Assembly (NCBI GenBank): GCA_934162555.1
Contig: CAKPJE010000048.1
Location: 1-8,097, forward strand
DNA: 8,097 bases
Reading direction: 5' to 3'
DNA from: an uncultured Bacilli bacterium
Lineage (GTDB): Bacteria > Bacillota_I > Bacilli_A > RF39 > UBA660
A model generated the notes under the pieces. It did not search any database. It had not been told where the DNA came from and worked only from the letters and a program-made list of their open reading frames with translations. The number at the start of each line of letters is the position of its first letter. Within the stretch, counting starts at the first letter, position 1. The translations under genes were made by a program, and so were the position numbers. This document shows positions 1 through 6,786 of the stretch, one piece after another.

Positions 1-712
1 CTATATAACTCTTACTAGTCAAACTTCTATTTTTCTTTAATTCTTCAATTATTTTTAAATCAGGATTTTCTATAGTATGATACATCAAACAAATAACCAC
101 ACCAAAAACAGCATTCGTTAATAATATTTGTGGATTTTGAGATTGAATAAAAGCTGTTAAGATAAGTAAAACAACAAGTGTTATAACAGGTATAAAATTT
201 TTATCCTTAATCTTAGACAAAAATTTAATAATTAATACTAAAATTATTAACATGTATAATCCTGTTATTCCAAAAACAAAATTAACACTCGCGCCAGATG
301 TATATTTTGCACCGCCATCATCATTAAATTGAATAGGTAACCACATTATTATTACTGAACATAATAAATTAAAAATTAAAGAAATAAAATGGCATTTCTT
401 ATATTTTTTTAATTTTTCCTCACCTTTATATTTTTCAGGGGTTGTAAGAGCAATTGTATAACTCATAAATTTCGACAACCATAATGTTATAAAAATCAAA
501 AATATTTTTTGAATTATAGTACTTATACCATTTACATTTATTGTAAACACTATCAATAATTCTGTAATCATTGAAAATATAGAAATTATCAATAATTCAG
601 AAAATATTATATTTTCTAATTTTTTTTCTTGCTCTTTACTGAAGAATATAAAAGTAAGTATTAATGTATATAATAATGCCGATACCGTCAAAAAAATTGT
701 CCCGCTTGCCAT
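1..712 (-). CDS. Probable membrane sensor histidine kinase, N-terminal 7-helix part (partial)
   Basis: The frame is open from an ATG at 712 to the left edge, giving the first 237 residues of a longer protein. Seven hydrophobic segments are visible at about residues 4-25, 38-59, 65-90, 108-127, 143-166, 173-190 and 196-212. They are followed by a charged stretch, YHTIENPDLKIIEEL at 211-225, which looks like the start of a cytoplasmic linker helix. From memory, a seven-helix module ending in a TIENPD-like sequence is common in sensor histidine kinases of uncultured gut Bacilli. The HisKA and ATPase domains would lie outside the window, so the kinase call is inference. GGGAG sits 10 bases before the ATG, and an extended -10 promoter lies just upstream, so the gene is probably transcribed separately from the ligase pair before it. 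It could instead be another polytopic membrane protein. Confidence 0.6.
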   Translation of the reverse strand, partial: MASGTIFLTVSALLYTLILTFIFFSKEQEKKLENIIFSELLIISIFSMITELLIVFTINVNGISTIIQKIFLIFITLWLSKFMSYTIALTTPEKYKGEEKLKKYKKCHFISLIFNLLCSVIIMWLPIQFNDDGGAKYTSGASVNFVFGITGLYMLIILVLIIKFLSKIKDKNFIPVITLVVLLILTAFIQSQNPQILLTNAVFGVVICLMYHTIENPDLKIIEELKKNRSLTSKSYI

Positions 713-741
713 CAGTTATCAACTCCCAATATTCTATAATT

Positions 742-750
742 AGTATACCA
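742..750 (-). promoter_or_regulatory. Extended -10 promoter for the membrane sensor gene
   Basis: On the minus strand the sequence reads TGGTATACT, a TGn extension plus a TATACT -10 box. No good -35 is seen at the usual spacing; that region falls inside the upstream terminator hairpin (759-780). The implied leader is about 20 bases and carries GGGAG at 723-727. This supports an own promoter placed directly behind the terminator of the ligase operon. Confidence 0.5.
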
Positions 751-752
751 TG

Positions 753-784
753 AAAAAAAGCAAATAGATATACATTTGCTTCTA
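753..784 (-). terminator. Rho-independent terminator of the ANL ligase pair
   Basis: On the minus strand AGCAAAT (780-774) and ATTTGCT (765-759) form perfect 7-bp arms around an 8-base loop, extendable by one A-U pair into the following U-run. The run is seven or more T residues and ends before CATGG. The hairpin begins one base after the TAG stop of the upstream gene (782-784). The stem is low in G+C but typical of such a genome. Confidence 0.75.
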
Positions 785-2560
785 TTTTAAAACTTTTTTT
801 ACAGATTTTTCTACTATTTGATTTCCAATATTCTCTAACTTAATAAAATCCTGTTTATTATTTTTAGTATAAGGTATTTTTTCAATCATTTCAACATATG
901 ATGGCACTTCATAATCAGGAAGTTCTTGTTTACATCTTTCAAAAATAATTTTCTTTGCTTCATCATAATTTTTTATTTCTTCACTCGTTACTACAAAAGC
1001 CATAGGTACACTAACAGACTTTGCATCATTTACACCAACTACGACACATTCTTTTATAAAAGGTATATTCATAATCACTTCTTCAATAGTATCAGGACTA
1101 ATCTTAAAAGCTTCTTTTTTTATAATTCTTCTATTTCTTCCCTTTGTAAATATAAAGCCATCACTATCTATATAACACAAATCACCAGAACTAACCCATT
1201 CTTTTCCATTCTCATCTGTTTCTTTAATTCTATTTGTTTCATTCGGATTATTTAAGTACTCTACAAATAAATTATCAGATGATATCTTAAGCTCACCTAT
1301 TTCACCATGTTTAACTATTTTATTATTTTCATCAACTATTTTTATGTCAACACCATGCATGGGAATACCAATACTTCCTGGTTTACCAGCAAACATTGGC
1401 GTTACTAAAGCAGCACCCAAGTCTTCATTATTACCATATCCATTAACAATAATTTTATTAAATTTTTGTTGCATTTCAATTATTTCTTCAGCACTAATCT
1501 TATCTCCACCAGAAACAAACACACTCGCTTTTTTAATACCAACTAATACTCGTTCCATTTCTTTTAATTTGCTCTTTAATTCTTTAAAAGAACCACTTTT
1601 TTCTAACTCGTCTATTTCTTTTTCAAGTTTCAATATTCTATTATAAATATATCTATAATGTAAAGGAGCTGCAAGTGATATATCAAATTTTCCCAAGTCA
1701 TTGTATACTGTATTCTCATCGACAAATGGATTCATCTCTGCTTTCATTGTAAATGCCATACTTGCATATATTGAATTGCCAAGTCCATATATTATAAAAG
1801 GCGGAACTGATACATGCATAATATTTCCCTCATAAAATGGTAAATCAGTATATGCCATTTTTTGAACAGCTGAATTAAAATTATATTCTGTGTGAACAAT
1901 TTGCTTAGGTTTTCCCGTACTACCACTAGATTGTACTATTTGTGCTGGTCTATCCTTTTCAAAACCGATTGGCAAAACATTTACATCACTCGCATTTTTA
2001 ACAAAGTTACTCATTCTAATAAATTTTTTATTTGGTAATTCTATTTCTTTACCATCTTTTTTATCTTTAATATTAGCCAATACTTTAATAATCGGGTTCA
2101 AATAATCCTTTGGTGAACACACTATTACTTTTTTTACATCGGTTTCATTTATAATATCATTTACAATTGGTACCATATTTTCAAACACAATTAAATATTC
2201 ACTTTCAGTAGAATTAATATATTTTATTAAATCTTTTCCTTTTGCCCTTAAATCAATCCAAGAAGCAGTACAACCAAGTTTTGAAAGTGCAAGCAAACAC
2301 TCTTGTACAACTGGCATATTAATTGTTAATATTGATACTGTTTTTCCTTCTCTCAATCCTTCTTTATAGAGAGCAGCTGCTAATTTATCAGCAGACTTTA
2401 AAAGTTCCCCATAGTTCATATTGTTTCCCAAAAATCCCGTAGCATATAGTTTTTCTTTACCTATACTCTCATTTTTAATTAATGAATACATTGTTTGGTT
2501 CAAATTAAATTCTTTTATTGGTTTCTTTCTATAATATTTGCTTACATCAACTTCAAACAT
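782..2560 (-). CDS. ANL-superfamily adenylate-forming enzyme (AMP-binding ligase), second of pair
   Basis: This 592-residue protein is in the acyl-CoA synthetase / NRPS adenylation / luciferase superfamily, whose members activate a carboxylate with ATP to an acyl-adenylate and usually pass it to a thiol. Visible motifs in order: the phosphate-binding loop SSGSTGKPK at 211-219; NGYGNNE at 373-379, in place of the usual YGxTE; SSGD with Asp460; GRNRR at 474-478; KISPDTIEE at 487-495; and near the C-terminus TKNNKQDF with a candidate catalytic Lys569. Hence the large N-domain and mobile C-domain both look intact. A charged helical insert sits at about 308-340. ATG at 2560 is preceded by AAAGGGA as a modest ribosome site. 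It lies 35 bases behind a related ligase gene and is presumably co-transcribed. Substrate and acceptor cannot be read from the sequence; the long-chain acyl-CoA ligase label often given to such proteins is not demonstrated. Confidence 0.88.
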   Translation of the reverse strand: MFEVDVSKYYRKKPIKEFNLNQTMYSLIKNESIGKEKLYATGFLGNNMNYGELLKSADKLAAALYKEGLREGKTVSILTINMPVVQECLLALSKLGCTASWIDLRAKGKDLIKYINSTESEYLIVFENMVPIVNDIINETDVKKVIVCSPKDYLNPIIKVLANIKDKKDGKEIELPNKKFIRMSNFVKNASDVNVLPIGFEKDRPAQIVQSSGSTGKPKQIVHTEYNFNSAVQKMAYTDLPFYEGNIMHVSVPPFIIYGLGNSIYASMAFTMKAEMNPFVDENTVYNDLGKFDISLAAPLHYRYIYNRILKLEKEIDELEKSGSFKELKSKLKEMERVLVGIKKASVFVSGGDKISAEEIIEMQQKFNKIIVNGYGNNEDLGAALVTPMFAGKPGSIGIPMHGVDIKIVDENNKIVKHGEIGELKISSDNLFVEYLNNPNETNRIKETDENGKEWVSSGDLCYIDSDGFIFTKGRNRRIIKKEAFKISPDTIEEVIMNIPFIKECVVVGVNDAKSVSVPMAFVVTSEEIKNYDEAKKIIFERCKQELPDYEVPSYVEMIEKIPYTKNNKQDFIKLENIGNQIVEKSVKKVLK

Positions 2561-2595
2561 ATTTTTTCCCTTTCATTAATACTCTTTAAACAAGA

Positions 2596-4371
2596 CTATT
2601 TGATTAATTTTTTTATTTTCTTATCTTTTTCCTGTAATGGCTTAAAATCTAATTTACCACTAGCTGTTCTAGGTAATGGTTTGTCATAAAACTCATAATA
2701 TCTAGCAACATTACTATCTCCAAGAGTATGTTTAATTAAATTATCAATTTTCTTTTTTAAAGCAGCAATATCACAATTATTATCTCTTAAATAAATATGA
2801 TATTTAGGTACATATTGTAATTCGTTATCTTCTAATTTTGTTACTATTGCCTCTTCAGGATAAACATTCTCAACACCACAAACAAAACATCTCTTTAATC
2901 TATCAATATATTCTATCTCACCTTTAGCATTTAATTTTACAATATCGCCAGTAACTAACCATTTTTGATTATTTTTTTCAATAAAGACTTTTTTATTCTC
3001 TTCTTCGTTATTATGGTATCCTATCATCATACCTGGACCAGTAACACATAATAATCCTACTTCTCCAATATTCAATTCTTCATAAGTCATTGGATCAACT
3101 ACCATTTGATTATTAAAAGGTATTATAGTTCCAACAACATGATCAGAACTTTTTTTACCTTTTTTAACAGCTACAGGAGCCCACATTTCTGTCATTCCAA
3201 GACCATTCCATAAATTATCAGGTGCACCAAGTTCTTCTAACATCATATTCATTACAAGTTCTGTAAACAATTTTAATTGTTCACCACCAGATACTGCCAT
3301 TTTTAAAAATTCGAGAGACAACTTTTTTTTGTCCGCTTTTTCAAGAAGAATTTTTAGTTGCTTCAAATAATCAATATAATTTTCATTATTACTTAAAGTA
3401 AAATCTATTTTTTTAAAATTAGGATCAATTTCCATAAATACATCATTTATAAAATGTTCCCATTGAATAGGGCCTGCAAATAAACCATTTGGTTTTATAC
3501 TATAAAACTCATCTTTAAACAAACTTGGTAATCCTTTTAATGTCAAAGCAACTTGGTAATTAGAAGATAGAGCAAAATGAAGCGCAACTTTACCAAATGC
3601 AATAAATTGGGGCAAATTGCCCATAAAAATATCCCCTGGTTTTAACTCGGTTACAAAATCCAATGATCGTACAACACAATTTATACCATTACTATCTAGT
3701 TCAACACCCTTATGAACCCCACTACTTCCACCAGTAAACATAATATCACTGATTTTTTTATTCTCATAAGCAGGAAATAAAGCATCCTTAAAATTTCTAC
3801 CATCTTTCAAAACATGTTTTAGTTTTTTATCAAGTTTAAAAACATTATTACCATTTATAAAAGACTTAATATTATAAAGTACTTTTAATTTTTTATCATC
3901 AATCGACATAGTTAAAGGGAAAGTAATAATATCAATGTTGTCAAATGCCTTTGCTTTTTTTAATTTTCCATAAGCATCATTAATTCCAATAAACATCTTA
4001 GGTTTAACCATTTCTAAATCTTTTAACATCATATATTCACTAGAAAAAGGATTAATAGGACAATTAATCGCTCCTAATTTATTAAGTGCATATGATATAT
4101 ATATTGATTCAGGAGTATTTAAAGTTGAAGTAACAATAATATCATTATTTCTTACACCCCTTTTATATAAAGCCCTAGCATATTCATCAATAATATTATG
4201 AAGTTCCCCATAAGTAATACTTTCATTTCCAAATACAATTGCAACAGAATTCATATATTCTTTGTTTCTTTCATACAAGAAATTATATGATGTATCATTA
4301 GGTAATTCAACATTTTTAAAGTCTTTGCCAAAAAGATTTTCATTCAAATTCATTTCCGATGGTTTTAACAT
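2596..4371 (-). CDS. ANL-superfamily adenylate-forming enzyme (AMP-binding ligase), first of pair
   Basis: A 591-residue protein with the full ANL motif set: TGGSSGVHK at 213-221 as the phosphate-binding loop, SGGEQ at 361-365, NGLGMTE at 389-395 (the canonical GxTE-type motif), VTGD with Asp476, DRLKR at 490-494, ENVYPEEAI at 501-509, and PRTASGKLD at 567-575 with catalytic Lys573. It should therefore make acyl-adenylates and possibly a thioester. An in-frame TTG at 4389 would add six residues, but GGAGG at 4376-4380 sits inside that extension and points to ATG 4371, which I chose. Transcription starts from a near-perfect sigma-A promoter at 4395-4423. It is clearly diverged from the following gene at 782-2560, so a recent duplication is unlikely. 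No carrier protein, thioesterase or transferase is next to it, so the pathway is unknown. Confidence 0.88.
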   Translation of the reverse strand: MLKPSEMNLNENLFGKDFKNVELPNDTSYNFLYERNKEYMNSVAIVFGNESITYGELHNIIDEYARALYKRGVRNNDIIVTSTLNTPESIYISYALNKLGAINCPINPFSSEYMMLKDLEMVKPKMFIGINDAYGKLKKAKAFDNIDIITFPLTMSIDDKKLKVLYNIKSFINGNNVFKLDKKLKHVLKDGRNFKDALFPAYENKKISDIMFTGGSSGVHKGVELDSNGINCVVRSLDFVTELKPGDIFMGNLPQFIAFGKVALHFALSSNYQVALTLKGLPSLFKDEFYSIKPNGLFAGPIQWEHFINDVFMEIDPNFKKIDFTLSNNENYIDYLKQLKILLEKADKKKLSLEFLKMAVSGGEQLKLFTELVMNMMLEELGAPDNLWNGLGMTEMWAPVAVKKGKKSSDHVVGTIIPFNNQMVVDPMTYEELNIGEVGLLCVTGPGMMIGYHNNEEENKKVFIEKNNQKWLVTGDIVKLNAKGEIEYIDRLKRCFVCGVENVYPEEAIVTKLEDNELQYVPKYHIYLRDNNCDIAALKKKIDNLIKHTLGDSNVARYYEFYDKPLPRTASGKLDFKPLQEKDKKIKKLIK

Positions 4372-4375
4372 AGTA

Positions 4376-4380
4376 CCTCC
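4376..4380 (-). promoter_or_regulatory. Ribosome binding site fixing the ligase start
   Basis: The minus strand reads GGAGG, then TACT and ATG (4371). Because this site lies downstream of the alternative TTG at 4389, it decides the start in favour of the ATG. Confidence 0.8.
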
Positions 4381-4394
4381 TTTTTTCAAGAGTT

Positions 4395-4423
4395 ATTATA
4401 CTATTTGAAGCATGTAGTGTCAA
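4395..4423 (-). promoter_or_regulatory. Consensus sigma-A promoter for the ANL ligase pair
   Basis: On the minus strand a TTGACA -35 (4423-4418) is separated by exactly 17 bases from a TATAAT -10 (4400-4395). Both hexamers match the consensus fully. The -10 ends 23 bases before the ATG at 4371, giving a short leader with GGAGG. No operator-like repeat was seen on it, so strong, largely unregulated expression is the simplest reading. Confidence 0.88.
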
Positions 4424-4467
4424 ACATATTTATTAGCTCATATCATTTTTTTTGTAGTATTATAATT

Positions 4468-4608
4468 GATGTGACACCATTTGTATATACAAAAAGCGAT
4501 AAATCCGTTAAAATAGTTATTGCAAACAAACTTTAAAGAAAGGATCTATCGCTTATGACAATTATACCACAAAACAATGGATATTTACCACATGAATTAA
4601 ACACAAAA
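4468..4608 (+). mobile_element. Remnant of the 5' end of an insertion sequence (approximate limits)
   Basis: This plus-strand stretch runs opposite to all surrounding genes. It contains a possible left terminal region around TGTGACACC (4470-4478), a -10-like TAAAAT (4509-4514), an inverted-repeat leader (4494-4554), and the beginning of a transposase-like reading frame at 4555. Only the first ~20 codons remain; the rest of the transposase and the right end are absent from the window. The protein start resembles, from memory, rve/DDE-type transposases of low-GC Firmicutes (IS3/IS481-like). Both limits are estimates, since no terminal repeat partner or target duplication is visible. It separates the ligase promoter from the glycosyltransferase terminator. 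Confidence 0.55.
4494..4554 (+). promoter_or_regulatory. Imperfect inverted repeat sequestering the transposase ribosome site
   Basis: AAGCGATAAATCC (4494-4506) can pair with GGATCTATCGCTT (4542-4554), 12 of 13 positions matching, with one A/C mismatch. The downstream arm contains the AAAGGA-type ribosome site and ends one base before the ATG at 4555. A -10-like TAAAAT (4509-4514) lies between the arms, so a transcript started by the element itself would lack the first arm and stay translatable. A transcript entering from outside would carry both arms and be blocked. That logic is known for other insertion sequences such as IS10; applying it here is inference. Confidence 0.6.
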
Positions 4609-4623
4609 TTAAAAAAGGCCTAA
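4555..4623 (+). pseudogene. Truncated transposase N-terminus (22 codons)
   Basis: The frame reads MTIIPQNNGYLPHELNTK, then LKKA and a TAA stop that overlaps the end of the glycosyltransferase gene. The IIPxNNxYLPxELNTK pattern is one I recognise as the start of helix-turn-helix/DDE transposases in low-GC gut bacteria; this rests on memory rather than a search. Beyond about residue 18 the similarity appears lost and the frame simply runs into foreign sequence. It has its own ribosome site (AAAGGA about 10 bases upstream). Too short to be an active transposase. It might be a small real peptide, but the position inside a hairpin-guarded leader favours a remnant. Confidence 0.55.
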
Positions 4624-4631
4624 GCCTCTTT
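4603..4631 (-). terminator. Rho-independent terminator of the glycosyltransferase gene
   Basis: On the minus strand AAAGAGGC (4631-4624) pairs with GCCTTTTT (4619-4612) through a TTAG loop. This gives eight pairs including one G-U, and is followed by TAATTTT. The TAG stop codon of the gene (4622-4620) lies in the loop. The last coding triplets thus double as the terminator stem. Confidence 0.65.
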
Positions 4632-6095
4632 CAATTGATATAAATAATAATCAAACATTTTACCCTCAAACTTCTGTTTCTCATGACTAACAAGCTCATA
4701 GGTAACACCCAGTTTTTCAGACACAGGGTAATCTTCTTTACCCTTAGTTATATAAATAACAAAATCAACTTCCTTATTATCAATATATTTATTTAATTCA
4801 TCTATATTCTCAGGATATTTTTTATATTTAAAATTTAATTTTTCAAAATACTTAGTATTAGGAACAATACCCGTAGTAGTATAGAATCCCATATCTAAAT
4901 AACCATAATTCAAAATAGTAGGATTTTCTTTCCTCATAATAATATCCCTAAACTTATATTGAACCATATTTTCTTTCTTAACCTTCATCAAATAAGTATT
5001 TGGACTAACAAAATAAGTCAAAACAATAATCAATATCATATAAGGAATACATAAAAATTTATTTAATTTTACATTTTTCAAATAACTAACAAAGTAAATT
5101 AAACCAAATAAAATAAATATTAATACCGGTAATATATAATATAAAAAGTAAATACCACCAATATATATAAATAAAATTGAACAAATCAAAGAAGTCAAAA
5201 CAACTACCTTTTCTCTAAATTTAACCTTTTTACTAAAAAGTGGGAATATCAATAAACCAAATATAATTAACATATATATCTTATTAGCATACAAATTTCT
5301 ACCAAAGTAATAAAAACAATTAAATAATTTTCTAAAAATATTAACCTTAGTTTCAGTATATGAAAATAAATTAATAAAAATATAAACATTAAAGAAATCC
5401 TTAATCGCCCCATTAACACCAAAATATATAAGCCATGGTATTAAAGGCGTAAACATGCCAAACAAATATACAAAAGGAGAAATAAATGCCTTTTTAAAGT
5501 TCTTTTGTTTAAGTAAAGAAATAAACAAACAAACCATAAAAGCAAAATTAATACCAAGAACAGTATATTTAGTTAAAAAAATTAAACCAGCCATAAAACC
5601 AACTAAATATATTTTTTTATAACTAATCTCATTTGTTCTAGCATACTTTATAAGTTCATATAAACTATACATCATCATCGGAAAACAAAATTCTTCACAA
5701 CTAGAACCATGCCTAAAACCTGTAGCCGTATAAATTAAAAATGCAAACAAAGGTAAAATAATATAACTATATTTTTCCTCCAAATACAAATTTATAATCT
5801 TATGAGTTAAATATAAAAATATTGTACTAGAAACAACCTCTAAAACAAAAACTCCCAAAAAAGAAGTATTTGATATTAAATAACCAATACCATATATTAA
5901 ATATAAAAACGGACCCTTTTGTTCAAACAAATCCTTAAAAACAATTCTACCATTAAATAATCCCTTACCCATTGTAAAAAAAGCATTAGCATCGCACCAA
6001 TCATTTAAAGGATATAAAGGTGAAGATTTAGATGCTAACAAAAGTATTAATAATGATACAATAAAACAATATAAAATAATTTTTTTGTTTTTCAT
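4620..6095 (-). CDS. Integral membrane GT-C type glycosyltransferase (ArnT/RgtA/GT39-like)
   Basis: A 491-residue membrane protein with a first helix at about 6-22, then an outward-facing loop with DWCDANAFF (Asp32 and Asp35), followed by FKDLFEQKGP at 53-62. An acidic pair in this first loop and a D-x-x-E-Q-K-G-P stretch are typical of GT-C fold enzymes (PMT/ArnT/RgtA type, PF13231-like) that move sugars from a polyprenyl-phosphate donor outside the membrane. About ten further hydrophobic segments extend to roughly residue 365. A soluble C-terminal domain of ~125 residues (367-491) ends the protein. ATG 6095 has AAGGTGA upstream and an extended -10-like TGATAAAAT. Donor and acceptor are unknown; glycosylation of envelope polymer, lipid or protein are all possible. 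The neighbouring PAP2 phosphatase could recycle the lipid carrier, an inference from proximity only. Confidence 0.75.
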   Translation of the reverse strand: MKNKKIILYCFIVSLLILLLASKSSPLYPLNDWCDANAFFTMGKGLFNGRIVFKDLFEQKGPFLYLIYGIGYLISNTSFLGVFVLEVVSSTIFLYLTHKIINLYLEEKYSYIILPLFAFLIYTATGFRHGSSCEEFCFPMMMYSLYELIKYARTNEISYKKIYLVGFMAGLIFLTKYTVLGINFAFMVCLFISLLKQKNFKKAFISPFVYLFGMFTPLIPWLIYFGVNGAIKDFFNVYIFINLFSYTETKVNIFRKLFNCFYYFGRNLYANKIYMLIIFGLLIFPLFSKKVKFREKVVVLTSLICSILFIYIGGIYFLYYILPVLIFILFGLIYFVSYLKNVKLNKFLCIPYMILIIVLTYFVSPNTYLMKVKKENMVQYKFRDIIMRKENPTILNYGYLDMGFYTTTGIVPNTKYFEKLNFKYKKYPENIDELNKYIDNKEVDFVIYITKGKEDYPVSEKLGVTYELVSHEKQKFEGKMFDYYLYQLKEA

Positions 6096-6110
6096 TTTCT
6101 CACCTTAATC

Positions 6111-6119
6111 ATTTTATCA
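6111..6119 (-). promoter_or_regulatory. Candidate extended -10 of the glycosyltransferase gene
   Basis: The minus strand reads TGATAAAAT, ending 15 bases before the ATG at 6095. No -35 at 16-18 bases is convincing; TTGTAG lies about 20 bases upstream. The same nine bases occur at the same distance from the start of the preceding PAP2 gene (6768-6776). Confidence 0.4.
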
Positions 6120-6127
6120 CAATATTC

Positions 6128-6160
6128 GACAATTTTCTACAATTCTAATAAGAAAATGTC
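6128..6160. repeat. Imperfect inverted repeat between PAP2 and glycosyltransferase genes
   Basis: GACAATTTTCT (6128-6138) and AGAAAATGTC (6151-6160) pair over ten positions with one bulged base and a 12-base loop. No U-run follows on the minus strand, so it is a poor terminator. It lies just upstream of the candidate -10 of the glycosyltransferase gene and could be an operator or an RNA hairpin, or chance in A+T-rich sequence. Confidence 0.35.
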
Positions 6161-6175
6161 TAGAAATGTAAAAAA

Positions 6176-6751
6176 TTATGCTTTAGATATTTCAATAAAT
6201 ATTAATAAATAAGATATAGATAATAAAAATCCACCAAAAACATCAGTTGGATAATGAACACCCAAATATATTCTACTAATACCAATTAGTAAAATTAAAA
6301 TAATTAATAAACCAATAAATATTTTTTTATATTTAAAGTTACTCTTACATAACAAATAAATCAAAAATCCATAAAATGCCATTGAAACCATAGAATGACC
6401 ACTTGGGAAACTATAACCAGACTCACTAATAATACTATTAATAGGCCTTAACCTTTTAAAAGTATGCTTAAGTATTTGATTTAATAAAGTAATAATAACC
6501 AAATTAGAAGCCATAAGTATTCTATTTTTTTTATTTTTTAAAAATAATAATATAATGCAACAAGGCACAATTACATAAGCACTCCCAAAAACTGTTATAA
6601 CTTTCATAAAATTTGTTAATAAATCATTTTTATATTTAAATAAATTAATTATATAATTATCAATAAATAAATTATCATATTTTAAAACCAAAATTAAAAC
6701 AACTAAAAATAAGCTAAAAGAAATTAATGACATTACTTTTTTTCTATTCAT
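6176..6751 (-). CDS. PAP2-superfamily membrane phosphatase
   Basis: This 191-residue protein carries the complete three-part acid-phosphatase signature: Lys95 with RP at 102-103 (KHTFKRLRP), PSGH at 116-119, and SRIYLGVH at 159-166 with Asp170 after it. His119 and His166 are the expected catalytic pair. Hydrophobic segments at about 8-24, 47-71, 78-92, 122-135, 144-161 and 171-187 fit the usual six-helix lipid phosphatase. The family removes phosphate from phosphatidic acid, phosphatidylglycerol phosphate or undecaprenyl diphosphate, and the active site normally faces outward. Which substrate applies cannot be told here. A GTG four codons upstream (6763) is open, but GGTGG just before ATG 6751 and a -10-like box at 6768-6776 favour the ATG. 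It starts shortly after a terminator and is followed by the glycosyltransferase after 80 bases. Confidence 0.88.
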   Translation of the reverse strand: MNRKKVMSLISFSLFLVVLILVLKYDNLFIDNYIINLFKYKNDLLTNFMKVITVFGSAYVIVPCCIILLFLKNKKNRILMASNLVIITLLNQILKHTFKRLRPINSIISESGYSFPSGHSMVSMAFYGFLIYLLCKSNFKYKKIFIGLLIILILLIGISRIYLGVHYPTDVFGGFLLSISYLLIFIEISKA

Positions 6752-6767
6752 TTTTACCACCACTAAT

Positions 6768-6776
6768 ATTTTATCA
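6768..6776 (-). promoter_or_regulatory. Candidate extended -10 of the PAP2 gene
   Basis: The minus strand reads TGATAAAAT, ending 16 bases before ATG 6751, directly after the lipoprotein terminator. No -35 is recognisable in the A/T tract upstream. A small palindrome, TCATTT-TTTT-AAATGA (6774-6789), overlaps its upstream edge. The expected leader would be very short, with the GGTGG site almost at its 5' end. Confidence 0.4.
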
Positions 6777-6786
6777 TTTTTTTAAA

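Noticed and set aside
926..1255. Open plus-strand frame of 109 codons opposite the second ligase
   Set aside because: It is antisense to a gene with complete ANL motifs, rich in Phe/Tyr/Ile/Asn as expected of the complement of Lys/Asn-rich code, and has no recognisable motif.
1344..1646. Open plus-strand frame of 100 codons opposite the second ligase
   Set aside because: Antisense shadow of the ligase, with low-complexity Ser/Leu/Phe content and no family signature.
2495..2689. Open plus-strand frame of 64 codons spanning the junction of the two ligases
   Set aside because: It covers coding ends of both ligases on the other strand and has no plausible homology; chance open frame.
782..4371. 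The ligase pair as a dlt (teichoic acid D-alanylation) or NRPS locus
   Set aside because: No DltB, DltC, DltD, carrier, condensation or thioesterase domain is present in or beside either gene.
4372..4389. Alternative TTG start for the first ligase
   Set aside because: The GGAGG ribosome site would lie inside the coding part; ATG 4371 is correctly placed behind it.
4417..4477. GTGTCA (4417-4422) and TGACAC (4472-4477) as ends of a tiny mobile element
   Set aside because: The first copy is part of the consensus -35 of the ligase promoter and the match is only six bases, so coincidence is the better explanation.
6752..6763. Alternative GTG start for the PAP2 protein
   Set aside because: It would begin within four bases of the candidate -10 and has no ribosome site upstream; ATG 6751 has GGTGG before it.
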